Shown piece by piece: positions 46,408-54,582 of a stretch of 54,582 nt of DNA. A model generated the notes under the pieces. That model was not told the DNA's origin, searched no databases, and saw nothing but the letters and a program-made list of their open reading frames with translations. Made by a program: the position numbers and the translations under genes. Source of the DNA: Leucogyrophana mollusca (taxonomy: Eukaryota > Basidiomycota > Agaricomycetes > Boletales); contig MU266521.1 in assembly GCA_021014945.1 (NCBI GenBank), forward strand, positions 1 to 54,582, given 5' to 3'. The stretch's first letter is position 1, and every line of letters begins with the position of its first letter.

Positions 46408-49125
46408 TCAAGCTTTATCGCGTAAAGATTCGAGACATGCGACTACCCCACGAGCGATATCTTCTCCCCTAGTCCTCACTGGCGCACTCTCTTTACCAAG
46501 TTCGTCACTTTCTGATGTATCTGCAGTAGATAGCTGGACTGCCAGATCGGCATACAGTTCGATGAACGTTCGCGAATGCTCTATGAGTGACGATATTTTC
46601 TGTCGCAGGGAACCACCAGAAAGAGCCGCGAAGACAAGTGATTGGTTGCGCGGACTATCCTGCACTAGGAGCCCTACCAGTACAGCAATGTAACCGCGCA
46701 AGAAGCTGTTATCTGGAGTGTGCTCTTCGTGAGCATCGCTGTGCTGGAGGTAGACCAGAACTAGACACTCTAGAATGCTCCGCTGGTCAGAACACTGGCA
46801 ACTCCGTACGCAAAGGCGAGTGCTACTGCATTTCGGATCGATATCTAGGGAAAGTGCGTGAGAAGGAGCTACGGGTGATTCCGCAGAGCGGGAGACGTAC
46901 GCAGTCGTCTGGAGAGGTCCTTGACGTCCTCCAATGCCGACGCCCAGTTCATGAAAAGGCCAAGAGCGAGACAAAGGAGGTCGAAAGGTTCGGTGCGTTC
47001 GGTGCCTGGCTGCTCGGTGGACTCCTGGCAGCTTGACCAGCGATTTTGCGAACGAATGATGATGTGCATGATGAGCGGAAGGGTGGATTCATCTCTGAGA
47101 GACGCCTTACACCAGGCCTGATCATCGTGACAGAGGACAGTGAGGATTTTGAGCGCGACACAGAGACATTTGTGGGCTGGTATTGTGCTTAGCTAGGTAT
47201 GAACAGTGATGGTGAATGCGTACCTGTGGGGCTTTGCAGTTCGGAATCGCGTATAGTGATGTCCGCAGCTAGGCTTGCAGATATTAATTGCCCTGCGAAT
47301 GCGTCCTTGTTTGAAAGAGGGAGTTGGGGGAAGGTTTCGGTGTCGGATCCGGACCACTGCTTCAGGAGAAAGGAGTCCACGAGACGCAAAGTGTTCTCGA
47401 TGTGATCGAGGGATGGGATATCAGGATTGGAGGAGCGCATGGGGGGGATAAGGGGCATCGCAGAGGCATACGCTGTTATGCGAGGCGGCACAAGATCAAG
47501 TTCTGACTGTAGACTAGAAAGCACGATAGGAATGTGCCGCACATCTAAGAAATTAGGCGGGAGCGCCGCAAGCGAATGCGAGATGAGAAACCTGGTCGAC
47601 ACCTAGGTATCGCTTCGTTAGGGACTGGCCACTTTGCAGCAAGGGACAAATACCATACCTCGATTGAAGGCGGCACGAGCCGCGACTTCTTGGAAATGAC
47701 GTCTCCGAGTGCTTTCAGCTGACAATTATTTGAGAAATTCATATTTAAATGGACGCGCAGCAGCACATGGCGTAGAGAACTAGACGTACTGCTGCAATTT
47801 CCGTGCGTAATACACCACGGGATTTTAAGGTTGCTACGTCGGCACCCGCAAGGGCGAAGCCCAATACATCCTTTCTGTGGTCAGTGGAAGCTAGGATATC
47901 TAGGAGTGTGGAAACAAAGTCGGGTTTTTGTGCTACTTCCGTCAGGGTGTGTGGGTCACGAGCGGCCAGTGCAGCGAAGAACGCGAGTGTGGAGTCCAGG
48001 ATCTGTTGGTTACAAAAGACGAAATTGGTTGGTTGGTACGTATTGATGCGAGCCAACGCACCTTGTCGCCACCGCCGGCCCTGGCTTCGTAAAGAACATC
48101 CCATGTCCGGCCATAGAAATCGGCTGCTTTGGCTCTGCGGCTGAAGTCTGGATCGCAGAGTTTGGTGACCACTTCGAGGGCACTGGTTATAGTGAAATAA
48201 GAGCGGTTTGCAAGGGGTAAAGGTCATACCTAGCCCTGCGCAAGCCAATGGCACCACTGCTCTCAAGGCCCTCAAAGAGATACCCGACTTCATCGAGGAA
48301 GCGTCTGCTCTCGCCTTTACTTCTCAGCTCGGTTATGCTCTTTAAGTCGTTCATCATGCCGTTGGCTAGTACAACGGGTTGCATGGCGCGAGAGCCGGAA
48401 GGTTCTTCATAAGGCCTAGGGTCGTCTTCGGAGTTGTCGACTCCCCATCGGGTGCGAAGGTCAGTATAAGATTCGCGCATTTCCATGTCTTCTTGACTTT
48501 GGTCTTGGTTGGTGGCGAATATGTCCTTGGACGCGGAAGGGAGAGCGGGAGGGGCGGGAAGGGCGATGAGGAATGAACGAGAGGTCCCTGCGTACGTTCG
48601 GGCATGGCGTATCTGAGGAGCTTTGGACGGAGAGGGGGGTAGGGAGTCGAGAGAGGCGCTCTTTTCGACGGCAGCAGGGAGGGCGGCACTTGATGGCTGG
48701 CGGCGAGGGGACGGTCGAGGACTCGGTGTCCGGCGGTCAATGGAGGATTCGGTGCGCGAGCGCGATAGCATCCGCCTGACAACGCCGCTGCTTTTCGGCG
48801 GGGTGCTCGGTTGCAGTCGGCTGCCCGAGGCTGTATCGAACAGCGCAGAGAGATCTCTGGCTGCCTTGCTGGGGGTATGCGGAGTCGCGCTCGTACTTGG
48901 CGCATCAAGGTCTGGAAGTGTGGTTGGTTGTTTGCGGGTGGTACCGGATGATATGGGAGATACGACTTCGACTGTGACCTTCTGGCGTTTCCGGGGACGG
49001 GGAGTTGTCGTTGAACCGATATTCAGAATGTCCTCGCTGCCGCTGGTGTTTTCCGGGTCGACGGTGGCCTCCTCCTGCGCGCGGGGCCGGCGCTGCGAGG
49101 CCTTGCGACTATACGTCCTTTTCAT
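46408..49125 (-). CDS. WPL1: WAPL-domain cohesin release factor (Wpl1/Rad61-like)
   Basis: A long first exon (49125 to about 48235) starts MKRTYSRKASQRRPR, the family-typical RTYSRK opening. A disordered Ser/Pro-rich region of about 200 residues follows, with PRPRKRQKV as a probable nuclear localisation signal. The WAPL domain begins near NDLKSITELRSKGESRRFLDEVGYLFEGL and continues across the first splice into SALEVVTKLCDPDFSRRAKAADFYGR. HEAT-like helices follow: TLAFFAALAARDPHTLTEV, VLGFALAGADV, and near the C-terminus NSFLRGYIAVLVGLLVQDS. Wapl with Pds5 opens the cohesin ring to release it from chromosomes. The neighbour BIR gene is divergent, 282 bp away. Several internal exon joints were inferred from frame continuity. 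Confidence 0.9.
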
Positions 49126-49407
49126 GGCCGATATTATTTACCTGAGGCGCGCTTGGTTCTGTGCACGAGCAACCTTGAGAGCATGTTAGACTTATTATGT
49201 GATCGGTGAATGATCCAGTTTGCAGGAAATATCTAAAATCTCGTACCAAAGTCACCTTGTCTTGTTGAAACAGCACCCAAAAGTCCCAAATAAAGCAGCG
49301 ATTTGTACATAAATGTGGGACTGAAACAAGGGCGCGATCGTCACACGCTGTGACATATCTTCAACCTTGTCACGTCCCGACGCCGTCCTGATTCCTGTAT
49401 ACTGACC
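49126..49407. promoter_or_regulatory. Bidirectional promoter, WAPL and BIR genes
   Basis: 282 bp separate start codons of two chromosome-segregation genes on opposite strands. The BIR side has AAATAAAGCAGC near 49290. A clear TATA box is lacking, as expected for housekeeping bidirectional promoters. Confidence 0.5.
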
Positions 49408-50895
49408 ATGGAAGCACTACAATCTCGCATCGACTCCTTCTCAAAGACGAAGAGAATAAAGAAATATCCCAAGAAACAGACGTCCACTATCGCATCAATC
49501 AAGTGGCCCCACCCTCCTACTTTCAAAGCGAACGCAAGCACCCTCGCGGAAGCTGGTTTCTATTTTAATCCAAGCTGGGACGACCGGGATACCGTCGCGT
49601 GCTTTCTATGCGATAAGGAACTAAGTGACTGGGATGCCGACGACGATCCGTTTGAGATTCATTATACAAAGTGCCGTAGCACTTGTGCATGGGCCATTGT
49701 GCGCTGTGGTTTGAATGAGGACCTTGATGAAGATGGGAAGTGCGTGGATTTCAACTCGGTCATTGCGTGTTTCGAATTGATTGGTCTGGTAGCTACGTGT
49801 TTCCCAACAAAACGCGCTTACCGTCCAGTAAAGCTATGGAGAAGGCGCGTCTTGGGACGTTCGAAGGGAGTGACTGGTGGCCGCATGATAGTGTTTCTGG
49901 TCACGGCGCTAGCTCGAAGAAGGTTGAATCCTCTCAGTCATGGCGAGGACGCAGCTGACAGGTGCACAGATGGCCCAAGCAGGTTTTGTGTTCACTCCAC
50001 AAGCTGCTGGTGACGATACCGCTACATGCTTGTACTGCAACCTTTCTCTTGGAGGCTGGGACGCGTCAGATGATCCGCTGTGCGTTGGGTTTTGATATAT
50101 CCGTATCGATATGCTGAGGTTATTATCAGGCAGGAGCACCGTAAACGAGATGGTAAATCTGGTGTCCGTTGTCCATTCTTTGCGGGGTCGAAGGCGAAAG
50201 CTGTGCCTGCCTCGAAGCCGGCCGCTCCCAAGAGCGCTCCTCCCGCAAAGAAGACGCGAGTCGCTTCGCGTTCGCGATCGACGAAGCCTAGAGAAGTCGA
50301 GACGCCGACGTCGCATTCAGACGATGAGCTTGCTATGGTAGATGTTCCCGAGCCTGTCGCTGTTCAAGCCAAGAGAAGCACAAGAACGCGTTCTACTGTG
50401 TCTGTTGCGGCTGAGGAGCCTCGTCGGAATACGAGGCACACTCGCCAGGCGTCTGTGAAAGTTGCGCCTAAATCGCCGCCACCGCCTTCTCCTGTTCTAG
50501 CCGAACCGGAACCCGAGGACGTGGCAATGGAAACCGACGAACCACAGGTCCCAGAGAAGAGCTTTACGGATGTTATACCGGAGGTGGTGTCGCCGGGGCA
50601 CGTCATGGTGCCAGTTGAGCCATCGCCTATCAGGTCAGTAACGCCGACGCGTACCCCTACCCCACCACCTGTCCCCGGACGCGAGCCTTCGGAACCGCTA
50701 CAAAGCAATATAAGTTCGTTACAGGGCGCGGTGTCTGGGATTATGACTGCTGAAGAGAGGGCGATGACTGTGGAAGAGTGGATACGGCGTGAAATCAAAT
50801 TGAGCCATGAGCAGTTGATGCGAGATGGACAGCGGCAGATACTATTATTTACGGAGAAGGCTGCAGAGGTTCGACGGTGTATAGATGCGCTGTAG
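49408..50895 (+). CDS. BIR1: Survivin-like protein with two BIR domains (Bir1/Pbh1-type)
   Basis: The first BIR (about residues 30-100) shows STLAEAGFYFNPSWDDRDTV, then CFLC, DWDADDDPFEIHYTKC with the Cys-Cys-His-Cys zinc ligands. A linker spliced as NYVFPNKTRLPSSKAMEKARL leads into BIR 2, starting MAQAGFVFTPQAAGDDTATC, with CLYC, GWDASDDP, and after the next intron QEHRKRDGKSGVRCPFF. The central region is Pro/Ala/Lys-rich and disordered with many SP and TP sites. The C-terminal helix TVEEWIRREIKLSHEQLM is the survivin-type helix that packs with borealin and INCENP. The protein is expected to act in the chromosomal passenger complex with Aurora kinase. Length is roughly 440 aa, shorter than yeast Bir1. 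It has no RING domain, so it is not a classical caspase inhibitor. Confidence 0.9.
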
Positions 50896-51015
50896 CCATT
50901 ATTAGAGAGGCCGATAGGGGGCTGACTATATAGGGTACGCGGTTGTGGGCACGTGTTACATAAGCTAGGTTCGACCACAACCAACGAATCGACGCGAACG
51001 ATAAACGGAGACGCG

Positions 51016-53714
51016 ATGGAACCACGTCCCCCGCTAATAACGCCCTCCCCGTCTCTCCCTCCACAGGATCGTGTACAAAAGCGCTCGAGACTCACAGCGA
51101 CACCCACCCCGTCCTCCTCTTCCCGCCCACACACCCCCTCAAGCGATGTACACTCTGCCCGCCGCGAATCAACCCTTCGTGTCCTTAATGTATGGGCACA
51201 GCTTGCAGAACGGTATAATAAACGTCTGGATGAGGACGATATAATAGATTTGTACACCGGCGCTATCATAAATGACAGGGGAGTCCTGAGGGCGGCAGGT
51301 AGGGATCGCGCCTTTGGGACTGCTGTCCATGCTGAAGAGGCCCAGGAGGGAGAGGAGGATAGCGAGCAGGATCAGGAGAGAGAAGAGGGTCCCGATTATG
51401 ACGAGCTTGACTCGCTCGCTCGACAGCTGAGGAACGTGCCACCGCTCTCCGCGACCACGGACGCCGAGGACTTGACAGAATTTTTGGAGGCAGAAAAGAG
51501 GAGGCGAGAAGTAGGGGGCGAGGAGGCCGAGGGAGAAGATGAGCTTTCCATCGAAGAATTGGCAGAGCTCAGGAAGGCTCTCGGTAAGAAACCTGGTGTC
51601 GAGCCCAGTGATGAGCTCAGTAGCGAAGAGCGAAATGGCGAGGGGCTAGCCACCCCTGCGGCCCAATTACCCATAGAGGAGGACGAGGAATCGGAAGACG
51701 AGCTCGGTATCTGGGAATACGACGAGGCCTGCGCCGTATACCGTGTAACACCCGATGGCGAGGTCGCCCAGGACGTATTCGGAGGCGGCGTCCCAGAGGA
51801 CCCACCTGACACCGAAGAGGAGGTCAAGGAAGTGGAAAGGCAGGTAGCCGAGGAGGTTATCGAATTGACTGACTCTGAATCCGATGAAGAGTTCGCGGCG
51901 CTTTTGCAGAGGCCGGAACGAACGCGGTCCCGCCCCCCGCCAGTTCTCGAGCCGGCTCCATCGACCCCCGCCCCTAAAAAGACGAGTGCACGCTCAAACT
52001 CTAAAACGCCCGTGAGGCCGGAGTCATCATCGCCTACCCCGGCTCGTAAAGCCGTACATAGGCAAGTCAGCTCCCGAAAAGCGCAGCGCATCCAACTATA
52101 CACCCCTCCGCGCTCATCATCGCTCATCGACCAGCCTGTCGATGCGACTGAAAACTCGATGGAAGGTCGATCCGAGCCCTGGCCTCCAGAGGACCTATCT
52201 ACATCTCCTTCATTGAAAGCATCCACACCATCTTGGAAATCTGTCGCTCCTCCCGTCCCCACCCCAGCCAAACCATCCACAACGAAACTTAAGCCCAAAT
52301 CCGACCGCAAACCCAAGCTCATACCCGAAGTAGTCATCACTCAGGGGGCGAAACGAACTAAAAAGCGGGAGGTAGTCGTTACTTCGGACCATGAAGAGGC
52401 AGAGGTGAGTATATCCGGCGACAGAGGGGGCGAGGGTGAGGCACGAATACCGAGCAAAACAAAGGGTAAAGGGAAGGCGCTGTACGAGGAAGAGGCATCG
52501 TCGACGTCTAGGCCTCTAGGGCCTGGCCCTCGGGGAACCAAACGCAAGCGAGCAGCATCTTCGTCGATCCAAGACAATGAGGGTGTGGGCTCAGGTATGC
52601 GCGCCCTCACCACATTTAAGTCGATGATCCTGACGGCATGGTCGTCAGCAGATATCAAAGAGACGCAACCTGAGCAAAAACGGCTCGCGCGAGGTGGTCT
52701 TGCGCGGGACGCCTCACCGAGGCCATCATCGCCACCAGGTTGGCGTCGGTTTATTTTTTTCATTCCTGTATGCTGACACCCACCCTAGACCAATCTCACC
52801 TCAACACAGACGCTTTGTGTGCACCAATGCCATACTACAGTCCATACAGCCACCAAGCATATGAGACACCTGCGCGAGAACCATTTTCTCACTACCGACG
52901 ACACTTGCCGCAGGCATCCCAGCCGCTCACCCCGCTACCTCCTGGACCCACATACCCGACTCCCGCGCACCCCCACCCACATGCATCGCACATTGACCCG
53001 ATGCAGGCTCAGCAGGCGCAGTTCCTTCTCGCACAGGCGATGCAGCAGCTGTCATACATCATGTCGGCGGCACTGCCCGCGTACAGTTCGCCTCCCACAC
53101 GCACGCCCTCCAGAGCTCCGACTGGAGCTCCTCACGGCCCGCCACATGGGACGCCTAATGGTGCACCATCCCGGCCATTCCATATTGCATCCCCCACGCC
53201 TTCGGGGCAGTGGGTGTACCAAGCACTACCCGCGCAACAGGCCTGGGGGCCGGGTAAGGTGGATGCTTCTTACTCTACACACGCGCTTCATCATCATTCA
53301 CCGCCAGCGTCGCCGTCGTCACTTACCACACGTCCGCCTCCTTCGCCCGAGCAAAGTCCTGTGACCAACATCAACGCGCAAGCCACGTCTAGCTCGCTTG
53401 CGAGGGGAAGGAGCAAGTCTCGCGGGCGACGGGTGTCATTCAAGCTTGACAACGCGGATTCCGGACTGGGACACGGAGATAAGCGCAGCGACCAAAAGGG
53501 CAAGGAGAAAACCAAAGATAAATCCGAGCCGGACATCCATGCTGGCGAGGAGAACCGTGGGCAGGCGCAGAGGGGATGTACACCCGGGCCACCTTCGAGG
53601 GACAGATCTCCCCCCGCGAACCTTTATGTGATTCGTGGGCGGAGTAGGTCCGTAGGCAAGAGGAGAGAGGGCAGTGGGACTGGCGAGAGAGACACGAGGG
53701 AGGGGGAAAGTTAA
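51016..53714 (+). CDS. Large disordered nuclear protein of unknown function
   Basis: Two exons (51016..52738, 52789..53714) give 883 aa; I do not recognise the family. The best-ordered part is residues about 55-90 (VLNVWAQLAERYNKRLDEDD and IIDLYTGAIINDRG). The middle third is very acidic, with DELGIWEYDEACAVYRVTPD and VIELTDSESDEEF (from residue 281), which matches a canonical SUMO-interaction motif. The rest of exon 1 is Ser/Pro/Lys-rich with several basic clusters (KGTKRKR-type) that could be nuclear signals. Exon 2 is Pro/His/Gln-rich with AQQAQFLLAQAMQQLSYIMS and RGRRVSFKLD around residue 790, which matches the RVxF docking motif for protein phosphatase 1. It follows the BIR gene by 120 bp on the same strand. 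Function is unknown. The two motifs are pattern matches only and both occur by chance in disordered proteins. Confidence 0.75.
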
Positions 53715-54582
53715 TCGAAATGTAAAGCCACAGTGAAAAGATGGACGGGACAAAGGCAAAGTGCTACTATTATTCCCGCTTGATTGCGAGTGTACTTTGC
53801 AATGCGATTTTTCACTCCGACACCTTCCCGTCCTCGAGCAGATCTATGGTGCTGCATTTGTTCAAATATTATGTAATCTGTGTGCTACAGAAAGGATAGA
53901 ACAGCCCTGATGGGCACTCCCTCACTGTGGAAGCTGATGCCGGTAAATTCCACCCAGTAACTAACCCAGACAATGTGTGATCATCACTGTTAGAACAAGT
54001 GACAATCACCATCCACCGGTGAATTTCACCCATTAAATGCCAACAATCCACAAGTTACTTTCACTTGTTAGATGTCCAGTTTCACCCAGTGATTCCAGGG
54101 CGGCAATGGGTCAGTTTTCACCATTTCCCTGGTGAACCCTCACCATGTACAAGGGCTATACTCCCTCGGTAGCACTGATGACTTTTCACCTACTCTCCAG
54201 GTGAAAATTGACCATGCACATCAGGAAATTGGGGAGGCGCTGGTATTTCCAGATGGATTTGATAAGCAGATTAGGGTTCCGGGTAAAACTCCCCTCTGAA
54301 TTTAGGGCATGTTTAATACCCCGAGGCCTCTCGCAACAAGTTTCATACCGGTGTATTATACATGTTTTAAACCGTCCCCGAAAACCGCCTCCCGCCGACC
54401 GTTGTCATGCATGAAAATGGTTTCATACATGGGCATGGATTTATCAACAGAGCAAGTAGTAGAAAGAAGCAACGACAAGTACAGCTGCCGGTTATGAGCA
54501 GATGCCTTCTAGCTATTGGAAGCATCCTAGGACTAAATGCTAAGCTATGAGCCAATGAAGGTGTCATACAAGCAACCTAGAG
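53715..54582. other. Right-end non-coding region
   Basis: 868 bp without a gene. Short frames near 54208-54567 have no motif. The block at 53994-54207 is dense in TTCACC and GGTGAA words in both orientations and is listed separately. Confidence 0.5.
53994..54207. repeat. Cluster of GGTGAA/TTCACC inverted repeats
   Basis: Three palindromic pairs are visible: GGTGAATTTCACC at 54018-54030 (1-nt centre), TTCACC..GGTGAA at 54117-54136 (8-nt centre), and TTTTCACC..GGTGAAAA at 54183-54207 (9-nt centre). The first is itself enclosed by ACAAGTGA (53994) and TCACTTGT (54061). Single TTTCACCCA words also occur at about 54080. No transposon gene is attached. Confidence 0.7.

Noticed and set aside
50364..51269. 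301-codon minus-strand frame across the BIR1 3' end and the next gene start
   Set aside because: It is a shadow of two real plus-strand exons, with no motif.
51396..52340. 314-codon minus-strand frame opposite the unknown protein
   Set aside because: It is Ser-rich because the sense strand is Glu/Asp-rich. It is antisense to a better-supported exon and has no motif.
1..54582. CRISPR arrays, intact transposon genes or biosynthetic core enzymes
   Set aside because: None was seen. There are no regularly spaced repeats, no reverse transcriptase, integrase or transposase motifs, and no PKS, NRPS or terpene synthase motifs.

Overview
The window is nuclear DNA of a filamentous basidiomycete, most likely an Agaricomycete. 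The evidence is very dense short GT-AG introns (mostly 45-60 nt) in nearly every gene, tightly packed genes on both strands, and typical fungal families (secreted GH51 arabinofuranosidase, fungal MFS and MATE transporters, TORC2 Avo1/Sin1, Hos1/HDAC8-type deacetylase). I reconstructed 20 protein genes by joining exons by eye. Families were assigned from motifs and domain order, without database searches. No functional tRNA or rRNA gene, CRISPR array or intact transposon was recognised.

Region 1 (1-3.4 kb) holds no gene I can name. It is pyrimidine-rich and contains several diverged local duplications. Region 2 (3.4-18.7 kb) is an inverted duplication. The order is CVNH lectin (-), O-fucosyltransferase-like protein (+), [MRPL16 (-), PRP3 (+)], O-fucosyltransferase-like protein (-), CVNH lectin (+). 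The two housekeeping genes sit at the centre and the duplicated accessory genes form the arms. The right-arm glycosyltransferase has a 1-nt shift at the start of its second exon. The CVNH gene bodies are nearly identical while their flanks have diverged.

Region 3 (19-33.5 kb) holds snurportin (+), an MFS transporter (-), a MATE transporter (-), mitochondrial SAM50 (+), mitochondrial ribosomal protein S8 (-) and the TORC2 subunit Avo1/Sin1 (-). Region 4 (33.8-42.3 kb) holds a small transaldolase (+), an alpha/beta hydrolase (+), a class I-like histone deacetylase (+) and a secreted GH51 arabinofuranosidase (-). Region 5 (43-53.7 kb) holds long-form tRNase Z (+), a WAPL cohesin-release factor (-), a two-BIR survivin-like protein (+) and a large disordered protein of unknown function (+). 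The last carries a SUMO-interaction-like motif and a PP1-docking-like motif. WAPL and BIR are divergent and probably share a promoter. Region 6 (53.7-54.6 kb) is non-coding and has a cluster of GGTGAA/TTCACC inverted repeats.

Most genes are housekeeping: splicing and snRNP import, mitochondrial translation and outer-membrane biogenesis, TOR signalling, tRNA 3' processing and chromosome segregation. The accessory content is the lectin/glycosyltransferase inverted pair, the two transporters, the alpha/beta hydrolase and the arabinofuranosidase.
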